A stretch of 35,203 nucleotides of DNA from assembly GCA_036881905.1 (NCBI GenBank), contig JBAJNN010000019.1, positions 1 through 35,203 of the forward strand. The letters run 5' to 3'. The position numbers were made by a program, and so were the translations under genes. This DNA comes from JBAJNN01 sp036881905. Lineage in GTDB: Bacteria > Pseudomonadota > Alphaproteobacteria > Rhizobiales > Im1. Positions 1-8,248 of the stretch are shown here, piece by piece (positions within the stretch are counted from its first letter, which is position 1; every line of letters starts with the position of its first letter). The notes beneath the pieces are model-generated. The model worked only from the letters and a program-made list of their open reading frames with translations, made no database searches and was not told the DNA's origin.

Positions 1-359
1 TCAAGAAGTAAAAAATATTCTCCCCGGCGCTCATTCGGCACCTTGGCGCGATAGGGGCCAAGACTGAACATCGCAATGGACGGCAAATCCGCATTGTCGC
101 GCACGAGCCTGCGAAACCGGCTTCGCGAATGGGTGCGAGCCTTGATCTGGTACCGAAGACCGGACTCGTCGGTCGCATCATAACCTGGTGTGCGTGTGTC
201 GGCGAGCGTTAGGCCAAGCAGGCGTGCCGCCTCGTATTCTCCGATCTTGCCGGTGATGCCGAGCGGTTTCCCTGTCAGCCGATAGTAGTCAACTGCGGCC
301 TGTTTTGCCCTCGCAAGGATCTCGCCGATTTCTCCCATTGGCTTCGAGGTATCGGTCAT
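1..359 (-). CDS. DUF6998-like hypothetical protein, C-terminus cut by window edge
   Basis: An open frame starts at ATG 359 and runs without a stop to base 1, giving 119 residues. It begins MTDTSKPMGEIGEILARA and contains GKIGEYEAARLLGLTLAD, then TPGYDAT, then YQIKART. This resembles small proteins of the DUF6998 type that often sit beside ImmA/IrrE-like peptidases; that family name is from memory and the function is unknown. The pattern of an EIGE/EYEAARLLGL helix followed by a QIKAR strand is loosely reminiscent of nuclease-fold proteins, but I see no complete catalytic motif. The start codon overlaps the TGA of the upstream peptidase remnant by ATGA, so the two were once translationally coupled. 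This frame itself looks intact, unlike its partner. Confidence 0.6.
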   Translation of the reverse strand, partial: MTDTSKPMGEIGEILARAKQAAVDYYRLTGKPLGITGKIGEYEAARLLGLTLADTRTPGYDATDESGLRYQIKARTHSRSRFRRLVRDNADLPSIAMFSLGPYRAKVPNERRGEYFLLL

Positions 360-1150
360 GACTGTCCACCAGCGAGGAATTGATCATAGGTATCCCACGG
401 TTCCTCGTCATCGATTTTGGCAAGAGGCGTGCCCTTCTCGAACTGCAGCAGAGAAACTGACATGCCGAGGCGATCCGAGAAAATAGCCAGCTCGCGGACG
501 GGTTCGGATCCTCGGCTGAACGTCTAGATACCTGCCGGCAGTGCGATCGGTTTCGGCTTGCTGCGCGCCGGGGCCTATGCCGGCAATCGAACCGTCTGAG
601 ATTGGCATGCCCGAGGGTATGAAAATACCGCTCTTGTAGGCGGCAGTACTGGCTCGGCCCAAAAAAGGGCGAAGTCGTCGCGCGCCACGACCATGGCCGC
701 CCGGGAGTCGGTGAACTCGATCCACTTGCGGACAGCGGCCAGAAGCAAGACGCCATATCGGTCTGTGACACGGCCCAGGAGGCTACGGCTCATTTCCTGG
801 CCGTCGACCTGGGTGCGGGCGGTAATCGTCGATCGGCATGAGGAGATACGATGCGAAGGTGTCAGCTTCCTCCTCGCGTTCCTTTTCCGCATCCTTCCAG
901 TGATTAGCCTGAAGCGGCAGGCACTCGAAATCGAAACCGTCGGGCAACTCGCCGTCGCGATAGTGCTCGGCCTTCAACGGCCGGCGATGGAGCATGTAAT
1001 GCCCGAATTCGTGGGCGAGTGTAAAGCGCTCGCGGTAGCGGGGCTGGGTGCTATAGAGGATGTGCCAGCCTGGCTTCTTGCGCCGGGCTCGTAGCATGCC
1101 TTCAAAATCATCGATATCGACGGCCTTAACCGCCGTGATCGGATCTTCGT
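356..1150 (-). pseudogene. ImmA/IrrE-type metallopeptidase, frameshifted
   Basis: The zinc-peptidase core reads RERFTLAHEFGHYMLH followed by EEEADTFASYLLMP, the HExxH plus downstream Glu arrangement of ImmA/IrrE (COG2856) proteins. These cleave repressors in phages and mobile elements. The reading frame is broken. The core lies in one frame (about 1150-830), the next part (GRVTDRYGVLLLAAVRKWIE) in a second, and the tail (SDRLGMSVSLLQFEKGTPLA, ending GGQS at 356) in a third with a TAG just upstream near 525. The N-terminal domain is missing: upstream of about 1150 the frame runs antisense through a phage gpW-like relic, so the gene is fused to foreign DNA. It overlaps the next gene by ATGA. 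Confidence 0.75.
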
Positions 1151-1327
1151 GATTGCGAGAGGCCTCGCGCGCTACGGGGGCGTCCGCACCGTCGAATACG
1201 ACGGCAAGCGCGTCACCTACGCGAGCGACGGCGGGATGGTCGCCGCGCTCGCGGACCTCAACCGGTAGATTGTGGGCGCTGCGGGCGCATCTCCGTCGTC
1301 CGCATCCAATCCTCGAAAAGGCTCTGA
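1149..1327 (+). pseudogene. Phage gpW-like head-tail protein relic
   Basis: Reading from a GTG at 1149, the frame gives GVRTVEYDGKRVTYAS and MVAALADLNR, the small conserved core of gpW-type head-tail joining proteins of lambda-like and GTA-like phages. A TAG at 1266-1268 interrupts it. After a one-base shift the typical basic tail follows, RISVVRIQSSKRL, and stops at TGA 1325-1327. One nonsense codon plus one frameshift make it a pseudogene. It is followed 2 bases later by a DUF2190 start, so the phage gene order is partly preserved. Confidence 0.6.
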
Positions 1328-1329
1328 CC

Positions 1330-1524
1330 ATGCGCAACTCCCTCCAGAACGGTCACACGGTCCGCGTCACCTGGCCCACGGGCGGCATCGCCTCGGGCGA
1401 CGCGCTGATCGTGGGTAGTATCTTTGGCATCGCGGTCTATTCCTCGGCTGAGCCTTTAGCATTACGGAATACGGTCAAACCATTTGGATTACCGGAGAAA
1501 TTTAGAAATCGGTTTAAAAAATAG
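1330..1524 (+). pseudogene. DUF2190 phage protein, N-terminal fragment
   Basis: ATG 1330 opens MRNSLQNGHTVRVTWPTGG followed by SGDALIVGSIFGIAV. This matches the start of DUF2190 proteins, small phage capsid-decoration-like proteins, where NGxTV, a Gly-rich turn and a VGxxFGVA strand are typical. Similarity ends near base 1450; the remaining 20 or so residues (FGLPEKFRNRF) look unrelated. The family is normally about 100-120 residues, so less than half survives. Together with the gpW relic and the integrase tail it marks a decayed prophage. Confidence 0.6.
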
Positions 1525-1530
1525 CGTTAT

Positions 1531-1731
1531 GTGTCAAGCCTAAATCATCTTTCAAGCTACAGCATCTGCAAGGCAGCCAGATATCTTTTAGTGCAAGAGG
1601 GGTACAACCAGTATCGGATCATGGGCATCCACGGCCATATTCATGCTAAAATCTCGGGAGTCTATACCAAGGGCGTCAAACGATGGAAAATGGCTAGGGA
1701 CGCTATGCGCGCTCTGGCGGCTATCAAATGA
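1531..1731 (+). pseudogene. Tyrosine integrase, C-terminal fragment
   Basis: The fragment reads SICKAARYLLVQEGYNQY, then RIMGIHGHIHAKISGVYTKG and RWKMARDAMRALAAIK. This is the last part of a phage-type tyrosine recombinase: the LRKAAARxLAEAG helix, the IMxITGH box and the RYT segment that carries the nucleophilic Tyr, then the RLAxxAM tail. The leading R of the HxxR box has been replaced (SICK for LRK), so the piece is non-functional even apart from lacking its N-terminal two thirds. Its end lies 79 bases from the 3' end of tRNA-Lys, as expected for an element integrated at that tRNA. Confidence 0.65.
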
Positions 1732-1810
1732 CAAACTGTCCCACAGCCCGCTCACGCGAGGGGGAAGAATATACCATAACTCATTGAAAAATTTATCATT
1801 TTTAAATGGG

Positions 1811-1886
<76 letters not shown>

Positions 1887-1970
1887 TAAAAGATAAACTC
1901 ACCGCTAGTGACTTTATGCAACCTTTCTCGCTTGGCCACATATAGAGGGCCGGACTCTCACCAGCAATTT

Positions 1971-2669
1971 TTATTCCAATTTATCCAAGCCATTTATCAG
2001 GGCCTTCCGCGCGCTTGAGAAAAACTGTCGGCGAATCAAAACGGCGAGCACAATCACGGTACTCAGCATGAACATCAAGGGGCCAAGCATCCAGCCAAGA
2101 TAGCCCAAGGCGAAGAAAATTGCCCGCAATCCGGCCGTGAAGTGTTTACCGGCCATAATATTGAGGGTCGCCGCGCAATCGGCAACCCGTTTTGCCGCGG
2201 CAGGATCGTGCTCCATACGCTCAAGCACCGGAATGGAGGCCACGACGATCGAGCAATAGTTGAAAAGCCGGTACGACCATCCAAACTTGAAGAATGAGTA
2301 GACAAAAATCGCCGTTAACCCTACGATCTTGAGTTCGACATTCGCACGATCGACACTCAACGCCACGGGCAAATCGGAAAACAGGTTGACGATGCGATCG
2401 GCCGAGCCGAGCAACCCCAGACACCCGCCAATGGCGAAAATCGTCGTCGAGGCGAAAAAAGCCGTCCCGTTTTGCAGGCCCCCCATGACCGCGGCGTCGG
2501 TAATACGCGTATCGCGGGTCAGCACGGTGCGCATCCATGCTTTTCGATGCTCGCCCATTGCCTGTGGCAATGCTCTGCGTGATACCCACACTGCGCCGCC
2601 GCCCAGCCAGGACATCCCGGCCCAGGCGCAAATGAACAGGATAAAGGCCATCACATCAAGCAAGGTCAT
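1971..2669 (-). CDS. DUF599 family membrane protein
   Basis: The 232-residue protein has an N-terminal membrane segment (MTLLDVMAFILFICAWAG), then the sequence HRKAWMRTVLTRDTRITDAA and MGGLQNGTAFFASTTIFAIG, characteristic of the DUF599 family of inner-membrane proteins of unknown function common in Proteobacteria. About four hydrophobic segments can be seen (near residues 5-25, 70-90, 110-130 and 180-215). Length matches the family (about 220-240). It stands alone, between tRNA-Lys and the importer operon. I see no damage. No function should be assigned. Confidence 0.85.
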   Translation of the reverse strand: MTLLDVMAFILFICAWAGMSWLGGGAVWVSRRALPQAMGEHRKAWMRTVLTRDTRITDAAVMGGLQNGTAFFASTTIFAIGGCLGLLGSADRIVNLFSDLPVALSVDRANVELKIVGLTAIFVYSFFKFGWSYRLFNYCSIVVASIPVLERMEHDPAAAKRVADCAATLNIMAGKHFTAGLRAIFFALGYLGWMLGPLMFMLSTVIVLAVLIRRQFFSSARKALINGLDKLE

Positions 2670-2767
2670 GAGGTTTGCTGCTCCCCGGCCAAGCGCCGAT
2701 TACGGTTTGCCTTAGCGGAACAGAATTAAGGTTTAACCCTTAATCGATGACTCCCGCCGGACGCCGC

Positions 2768-3601
2768 TTATCGCTTTAAATGGCGCGTCAGACGATTTTC
2801 AATCCAAACAATAAGGCTGCGCAATCCCTCAACGATGACCAGATAGAAGAGAGCAGCCCAGATATAACTTTGAAACTCAAAGCTACGTGAGTAAGCATAG
2901 CGGGTCTCACCCATCAGATCAAGAATGGTCACGATGGCGACAATCGCCGATCCCTTCACCATGAGAATGATCTCATTGCCATAGGGGCGAAGGGCGACGA
3001 TGAGCGCTTGCGGCAAAACGATCTTGCGGAAGGCCTGAAATTTTTTGAGGCCGAGCGCGGCGGCGCTTTGATATTGGCCAAGTGGTACGCTTTCGATGGC
3101 GCCGCGCAGAATTTCCGCCTGATAAGCCGCCGTATTGAGCGTGAAGGCAAAGAGCGCGCAATTCCATGCATCGCGGAAAAACACCCACAGACCGATCTCG
3201 TCAAGCTGTTTGTGGAAGGCGCCTAAGCCGTAATAAATCAAAAACAGCTGCGCGATCAGCGGCGTGCCGCGGAAGAAAGCGAGGTAAAGGGTGGCCAGTT
3301 TGCGCAAAACAACACGCTTCGACATGCGGCCGAGAGCCAGGGGCAGAGACAGGAGCGCGCCCGAGCCGACGGAGATGACGACGAGGGTTAGAGTTGTCTG
3401 GACGCCGGAAAGATAGCGCGGACCATATTCAGCGGCATAGGCGGGTATCCATCGGTGAACGAGAAAGACCGTCAGAGCGACGGCGATCAATGCCCACAGG
3501 ATCACAAGCCCCGCGCCCAGGATTCGCGCGCCATTCCATGGGCGCGGCGTCATGGGCGGCGGCGCTCGCGGCGATGTGATCGTTGCACTGATGCCCATCA
3601 T
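2768..3601 (-). CDS. Polar amino-acid ABC importer permease (HisM/ArtM-like)
   Basis: The 277-residue integral membrane protein belongs to the His/Glu/Gln/Arg-type permeases. It shows the HisM-family pattern: RYLSGVQTTLTLVVISVGSG at the first core helix, LAFFRGTPLIAQLFLIYYGL, then AYQAEILRGAIESVPLGQYQ. The last of these leads into the EAA loop (AALGLKKFQAFRKIVLPQAL) that contacts the ATPase. I start it at ATG 3601, which overlaps the TGA of the preceding permease by ATGA and has AGGTGG upstream. The open frame extends further to 3805, but that part is antisense-like sequence inside the other permease. It forms a heterodimeric channel with the next protein. No ATP-binding subunit is encoded in this cluster. 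Confidence 0.9.
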   Translation of the reverse strand: MMGISATITSPRAPPPMTPRPWNGARILGAGLVILWALIAVALTVFLVHRWIPAYAAEYGPRYLSGVQTTLTLVVISVGSGALLSLPLALGRMSKRVVLRKLATLYLAFFRGTPLIAQLFLIYYGLGAFHKQLDEIGLWVFFRDAWNCALFAFTLNTAAYQAEILRGAIESVPLGQYQSAAALGLKKFQAFRKIVLPQALIVALRPYGNEIILMVKGSAIVAIVTILDLMGETRYAYSRSFEFQSYIWAALFYLVIVEGLRSLIVWIENRLTRHLKR

Positions 3602-4308
3602 ACCACCTGCGACCGTTTCAGCCATCGTTCCATACGGCCAATGACGATGGAAGAGGCCATCGTCAGCAGGAGATAGAGCGCACAGGCAACGGCGTAAAAG
3701 AAGAAGGCGTCTCCGGTTATGCGCGCGGCAAGGCCAGTCTGGCGCAGAATATCCGGCAGTCCGATCACCGAGACTAATGCCGTGGATTTGAGAAGCTCCA
3801 TCCACTGGTTGCCAAGGCCCGGCAGGGCAATGCGGAACACCTGCGGCGCAATGATTTTAAGCAGGGTCTGGCCGCGCCGCAAACCGAGCGAATCGCCGGC
3901 CTCATATTGAGTGTTGGAAATGGCCCTGAAGGCCGATAACAATATCTCCGAGGCATAGGCCGAAAACACGAGACCGAGGGCGATAAGACCGGCGACAAAG
4001 CTATTGATGTTAACGGCTGAGGCAACGCCCATCCATCGAAGAATCATCCAAATGCCGATCTGAAGGCCGTAATAGACGAGAAACATCGTCACCAGCTCGG
4101 GTAGGCTGCGAAAAATGGTCGTATAAATGTTGGCGGCCAAGCGCAAACTGCTCTCGCGACTTTGTTTGGCTATGGCAAGAAGGAATCCCATGATGAGACC
4201 GACCGGCAAGGTGGCGAGAGCAAGCGTCGCCGTGACCAGCATGCCGAAGGCGATCTCATCGCCATAGCCGGAATCGCCGAGCCCAAGCCAGGTCAGGTCA
4301 GAGTCCAT
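3598..4308 (-). CDS. Polar amino-acid ABC importer permease (HisQ/ArtQ-like)
   Basis: The 236-residue permease begins MDSDLTWLGLGDSGYGDEI and carries the HisQ-type motifs: GMLVTATLALATLPVGLIMG, then IFRSLPELVTMFLVYYGLQI, SAYASEILLSAFRAIS and the EAA loop region DSLGLRRGQTLLKIIAPQVF. About five membrane segments are present. Its stop overlaps the start of the second permease, so the pair is translationally coupled and probably assembles as a heterodimer in the inner membrane. The binding-protein gene lies 233 bases upstream in the same direction. A hairpin in that gap is typical where the periplasmic component is made in excess over the membrane parts. Confidence 0.9.
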   Translation of the reverse strand: MDSDLTWLGLGDSGYGDEIAFGMLVTATLALATLPVGLIMGFLLAIAKQSRESSLRLAANIYTTIFRSLPELVTMFLVYYGLQIGIWMILRWMGVASAVNINSFVAGLIALGLVFSAYASEILLSAFRAISNTQYEAGDSLGLRRGQTLLKIIAPQVFRIALPGLGNQWMELLKSTALVSVIGLPDILRQTGLAARITGDAFFFYAVACALYLLLTMASSIVIGRMERWLKRSQVV

Positions 4309-4496
4309 AGGGTGCTATCGATTCCCGAACATTGTCCTTATGGCTGAAGGCCGGTTGGATGGTGGTGAGCCATCCGATCATTCGACGGCCCACCGACACA
4401 TCACACCGCCTCTTCCTCAAAGACGGAGATAAAAGACCTCTTGCCGCCTCTTCAGGCCCCAACCCTGCCGATCCCGCCGAACCGCAACAGGCATGC

Positions 4497-4512
4497 GGCG
4501 GCATTGCCCGCC
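4497..4512 (-). promoter_or_regulatory. Intercistronic hairpin between binding protein and permease genes
   Basis: GGCGG and CCGCC flank a six-base loop about 30 bases after the binding-protein stop. No T-run follows. Such hairpins in importer operons commonly protect the upstream mRNA or partly terminate transcription; that role is inferred here. Confidence 0.4.
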
Positions 4513-4541
4513 AACGGTCATTTTGCCCCCCACAACCGTGA

Positions 4542-5336
4542 TCAATCGCCATAGACATCGAAGTCGAAGTATTTGTCGTTGATGCGCTTGTAAGTGCCGT
4601 TTTGACGGATAGTGGCAAGGGCCTCGTTAAACCACTTTAAAAGGGCAGTGTCTCCCTTGCGCAGCGCGCCGGCCATTCCCGGCCCGAAGATATTCAGATC
4701 GATCGGATAGGTACCAAGCAGTTTGCAACACGCCCCCTGATCGCTCTTGAGCCAATCGGACAAGACCACCTTGTCATCGATGATGGCGTCAAGGCGGCCA
4801 TTGACGAGGTCCTGCTCGAAATCCTGCGGCGTTTGATAGAGTTTGAGCTGCGCATCGGGCAGATGCGCAGCGGCATATCGCGCGAAGGTCGTGGTTGTTT
4901 GCGCGCCGACGACCTTGCCCCTGAGAGCTTCATCGGTGATGGAAGCGATGTCTGAATCTTTCGGCACGACGAGAACCGCTGGTACACTCATATATTTATC
5001 GGTAAAGGCGACTTTCTTTTTGCGCTCGGGAGTCACCGAGACCGCCGAAAAGATCGCGTCGAATTTGCCGGCGAGCAGGGCCGGAATGATACCGTCCCAG
5101 TCCTGCTGGACAATTTCACATTCGACCTTCATGGTGTCGCAAAGGGCCCGGGCAATGTCGATGTCGAAGCCGACAAGCGTGCCATCGGGCTTGAGTTCGC
5201 TGAAAGGCGGGTAATCGCCTTCCGTTCCGATCCTGATCGTCTCAACTCCCCCCGCGTAAGCATTGCCAAGACACAGTGCGGCCAAAAGAGCGGAAAAGAG
5301 TAGGGGAACAGGCCTGACAAAACGTGCTTTCATCAT
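4542..5336 (-). CDS. Periplasmic amino-acid-binding protein (HisJ/ArtJ-like)
   Basis: The 264-residue protein has a Sec signal peptide (KARFVRPVPLLFSALLAALC, cleavage probably after NAYA near residue 28). The mature part follows the family 3 solute-binding fold: IRIGTEGDYPPFSELKPDG, VGFDIDIARALC, WDGIIPALLAGKFDAIFSAV, TPERKKKVAFTDKY, then RLDAIIDDKVVL in the second lobe. These are the standard lysine/arginine/ornithine/histidine-type ligand-pocket motifs; which amino acid is bound cannot be told. It has a strong ribosome site (AAGGAGA) before ATG 5336. It heads the importer gene set on the minus strand. The missing ATPase must be supplied by another locus if the transporter works. Confidence 0.92.
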   Translation of the reverse strand: MMKARFVRPVPLLFSALLAALCLGNAYAGGVETIRIGTEGDYPPFSELKPDGTLVGFDIDIARALCDTMKVECEIVQQDWDGIIPALLAGKFDAIFSAVSVTPERKKKVAFTDKYMSVPAVLVVPKDSDIASITDEALRGKVVGAQTTTTFARYAAAHLPDAQLKLYQTPQDFEQDLVNGRLDAIIDDKVVLSDWLKSDQGACCKLLGTYPIDLNIFGPGMAGALRKGDTALLKWFNEALATIRQNGTYKRINDKYFDFDVYGD

Positions 5337-5570
5337 GATTCTCCTTAAAACGCGATTTCTTCCTCATGAGGGAAATATAGCCAAACCCACCCGAACCGCG
5401 CAAGGCCCATCTGCGGGGATTGTCGTTCAAAGCGCCTGTGGCGGCAGGGCGTCTCAACCGTTCCAACACCCCATTTCAGTTTTTGGAGGCCGAACACGGG
5501 GCCCCAAAGCCTTCGCCACACGGTGTCGCTTTCCAGGCTATTTCCGGACCGAGCGAGCCGTTCAAACCGT

Positions 5571-6230
5571 TTATTTATGAACATCATTATAGAAAACCTG
5601 CCTGTCTTCGTTTTTTATGGATATTTCTTCTTTTTGTGATCCGGTTGAAAGATTACGTATGGCGGAAACTTCTTCCTCGGACAGCCCATCCTGCCTGAAA
5701 AACGTGTAAGACAACGTCACCGTATGAATGTTTTTCGAGTCTTCGTCTTCCAGTATGTCCTGGTCGATATAGAACAGCAAAGGCATACGCGCCTCCTCGC
5801 CCGGCTCAAGCCTCTGTTCGGTGAAGCAAAAGCACACGACCTTGAAAAAATACGGTCCGACCCAACCGGGCGTCACATTATAGGTTGCCCGCCCCACAAT
5901 GGGATGATCGCTGATGTTCCTAGCGCGATAATACGCTTTGGTCGGCTCGCCGATATGAGTTTCGACCTCTTGCTGGTCCGGTTTGAATTCCCAGTCGAGA
6001 CCCGGCGCGGTATTGGCGTCGAAGCGAACCGTAATCGGCACTTTCGTCGCCATTTTCCGCGAAATCATAACGCTGCGCCCAGTCGTGCCGCCATATCCCG
6101 TCTCCTGGCAAAACATCCGGTAGAGCGTCGGCGCATAAGACACAAGCACGATCATCATGAGCAGAATCAGGTTGATCGCGACCAAGGTGGCCGTCTTGCC
6201 CCCGCGGGCGGCGGCGCGCCGATACGTCAT
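5571..6230 (-). CDS. ctaG: Cytochrome c oxidase assembly protein CtaG/Cox11
   Basis: Cox11 delivers copper to the CuB centre of haem-copper oxidase subunit I from the periplasmic side. The 219-residue protein has a single N-terminal anchor (TLVAINLILLMMIVLVSYAP), the FCQETGYGGTT segment just after it, VRFDANTAPGLDWEF, and the copper-binding CFCFTEQ motif with Cys133 and Cys135. It ends with the family's FYIDQDIL and TLSYTFF strands. Length fits the family. In many alphaproteobacteria it sits between coxA/ctaB and coxC. Here no oxidase subunit is adjacent, with 250 gene-free bases upstream and 234 downstream, so the oxidase operon has been split or rearranged. Confidence 0.95.
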   Translation of the reverse strand: MTYRRAAARGGKTATLVAINLILLMMIVLVSYAPTLYRMFCQETGYGGTTGRSVMISRKMATKVPITVRFDANTAPGLDWEFKPDQQEVETHIGEPTKAYYRARNISDHPIVGRATYNVTPGWVGPYFFKVVCFCFTEQRLEPGEEARMPLLFYIDQDILEDEDSKNIHTVTLSYTFFRQDGLSEEEVSAIRNLSTGSQKEEISIKNEDRQVFYNDVHK

Positions 6231-6480
6231 ATCGCAACCTCGCTTATCGCCGCTTAAGGCTCACACCAGACAACCAAAATCCGACCTCCCCCCTTAAGAA
6301 TCTCGCAAAACGGGTAAACCGCTTATCGCCCACCGGTAACCAAATCCGACATTCGGCACACGAGACCGCCCCCACGGCCTCACCGGCGCCCGAATTTCTT
6401 CATAATAGCAAAAGAGCCATTTTCACCGGCCGGGGGTTTTGGCGCTTCGGCTTGCTCTTTTCAGGCCACACTCGCAGAGC

Positions 6481-7176
6481 TTACGCCATCTGCAACGAAG
6501 ATGCCATGTTTTCGAAAAAGACGCGACAATCGGCGCCGCCATGGAGTGGTTTCATAAAATTTTCCGGATGCGGCATAAGACCAAGCACATTGCCGGTCTC
6601 ATTGAGAATACCGGCAATATTGCGTTGCGAGCCATTCGGATTGGCGCGAGCGCTCAATGCCCCATTGGCGTCGCAATAGCGTAACGCCACGCGGCCTTCG
6701 CCCTCCAGCCGGTCGAGCGTTTCTTCATCGGCGAAATAATTGCCGTCGCCATGGGCCACCGGGCAACGGATAACCTTATTAGGGCCGTAGCCTCGCGTGT
6801 AGGCGGTCTCATTGTTGTCGATTCGCAAATGGACAAGTCGGCAGACAAAACGCAACGAGGCATTACGCATGAGCAGACCGGGCAGAAGGCCGATCTCGGT
6901 CAGAATCTGAAAACCATTGCAAATGCCGAGCACCAGAACGCCCGAATTGGCCTTGCCCACGACATCGGCCATGATCGGCGAATGCGCGGCGATCGCGCCG
7001 CATCTGAGGTAATCGCCATAGGAAAATCCCCCCGGCAAAACCACCAGATCGACATCCGGCACCGTCCTCTCACCATGCCAGACGAATAGGGGCGGTGTGG
7101 CGAAAACCGAATGCAGCGCGCTCGCAATGTCACGCTCACGGTTGGAGCCGGGGAAGACGATAATGGCGGATTTCAT
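6481..7176 (-). CDS. purQ: Phosphoribosylformylglycinamidine synthase subunit PurQ
   Basis: PurQ is the glutaminase subunit of FGAM synthase; it hydrolyses glutamine and passes ammonia to PurL in purine synthesis. The 231-residue protein starts at ATG 7176 (MKSAIIVFPGSNRERD), 25 bases after purS; the open frame upstream of that Met lacks family similarity. It shows the class I amidotransferase triad: the nucleophile in LGICNGFQILTEIGLLPG (Cys86) and the His/Glu pair in MPHPENF near the C-terminus. The oxyanion strand is LVVLPGGFSYGDYLRCGAIA. It is last in a purC-purS-purQ operon; purL is not next in this window. Confidence 0.96.
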   Translation of the reverse strand: MKSAIIVFPGSNRERDIASALHSVFATPPLFVWHGERTVPDVDLVVLPGGFSYGDYLRCGAIAAHSPIMADVVGKANSGVLVLGICNGFQILTEIGLLPGLLMRNASLRFVCRLVHLRIDNNETAYTRGYGPNKVIRCPVAHGDGNYFADEETLDRLEGEGRVALRYCDANGALSARANPNGSQRNIAGILNETGNVLGLMPHPENFMKPLHGGADCRVFFENMASSLQMA

Positions 7177-7201
7177 CGCTTGAAAAGCCCCTTTGGCACG
7201 A

Positions 7202-7444
7202 TCAGCGCGCAAGCTCGATGGTGTAATCCTCAATCAGCGTATTGGCGAGAAGATCGCCGCACATCGCCTCGACTTTCATGCGCGCGCGTTCTTCATCGCT
7301 TTCTTCAACGTCAAGCTCGATGTATTTGCCATGGCGCACCTCATCGACGCCCTTAAAACCGAGCGCATGCAACGCATGCCCGATGGCCTTGCCCTGCGGA
7401 TCGAGAACGCTATGTTTAAGGGTAATGGTAATTTTAGCTTTCAT
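7202..7444 (-). CDS. purS: FGAM synthase subunit PurS
   Basis: The 80-residue protein (MKAKITITLKHSVLDPQGKA, then HALGFKGVDEVRHGKYIELD) is the small PurS subunit that bridges PurQ and PurL in the three-part FGAM synthase of alphaproteobacteria and Gram-positives. Length is typical (about 80). It starts 9 bases after the purC stop and ends 25 bases before the purQ start, so the three are one transcription unit on the minus strand. Confidence 0.96.
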   Translation of the reverse strand: MKAKITITLKHSVLDPQGKAIGHALHALGFKGVDEVRHGKYIELDVEESDEERARMKVEAMCGDLLANTLIEDYTIELAR

Positions 7445-7453
7445 GATTTCGTA

Positions 7454-8236
7454 TCACTTCTCTCGATCGGTGTTGACGAGGATCGGCCGGGGGCGATTGC
7501 CCGGTTCGCCGCGAGTAAGAAGCCCGAGACGACAGGCCACTTCCTGATAGGCGTCCATAAGTCCGCCGAGCGACTGGCGAAATCTGTCCTTGTCCAGCTT
7601 TTTATCGGTTTCGCTGTCCCATAAACGGCAGGAATCCGGGCTTATTTCATCGGCCAGAATCACTCGCGTCACGTCATTGTCATCATGGCGTCCAAATTCC
7701 AACTTGAAATCGACCAAGCGGATCCCGACGCCGATGAACAAACCGGTCATGAAATCATCAATCCGCGAAGCAAACTTCAGCATGTCATCTATTTCCTGTT
7801 GGCTTGCCCAGTTAAACGCCGTTATATGCTCTTCCGAAACCATGGGATCGCCAAGCTCGTCGGATTTATAGTAAAATTCCACGATGGGGCGCGGCAAGGC
7901 GACGCCCTCCTCAAGGCCAAGACGCCCGGCGACCGACCCCGCGGCGATATTGCGCACCACCACTTCCAAGGGAATAATATCGACCTTGCGGATCAGTTGC
8001 TCGCGCATATTGAGGCGGCACAGGAAGTGGGTCGGGATGCCGACAAGGGCAAGCCTGGCGAAGATGAATTCCGATATCCGGTTGTTGATGACCCCCTTGC
8101 CCTCGATGACCTGATGTTTTTCGTTGTTGAAGGCTGTCACATCGTCCTTGAAATGCTGGATCAGGGTGCCGGGCTCAGGCCCCTTATAGAGAATCTTTGC
8201 CTTGCCCTCATAAATCCGACGGCGGCGGTTATTCAT
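7454..8236 (-). CDS. purC: SAICAR synthetase PurC
   Basis: PurC joins CAIR with aspartate using ATP in the purine pathway. The 260-residue protein starts MNNRRRRIYEGKAKILYKGP, containing the conserved YEGKAKI box. It continues with DDVTAFNNEKHQVIEGKGVI, the PLEVVVRNIAAGS motif, and near residue 180 FKLEFGR followed by ILADEISPDSCRLWD, which holds the metal and substrate carboxylates. All hallmark segments are intact. It precedes purS by 9 bases and follows the small gene at 8249-8596 by 12 bases, so transcription probably begins at or before that small gene. Confidence 0.97.
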   Translation of the reverse strand: MNNRRRRIYEGKAKILYKGPEPGTLIQHFKDDVTAFNNEKHQVIEGKGVINNRISEFIFARLALVGIPTHFLCRLNMREQLIRKVDIIPLEVVVRNIAAGSVAGRLGLEEGVALPRPIVEFYYKSDELGDPMVSEEHITAFNWASQQEIDDMLKFASRIDDFMTGLFIGVGIRLVDFKLEFGRHDDNDVTRVILADEISPDSCRLWDSETDKKLDKDRFRQSLGGLMDAYQEVACRLGLLTRGEPGNRPRPILVNTDREK

Positions 8237-8248
8237 AAGTTATCCTCT

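Noticed and set aside
2329..2715. 128-codon plus-strand frame across the DUF599 gene
   Set aside because: Antisense shadow of a conserved membrane protein.
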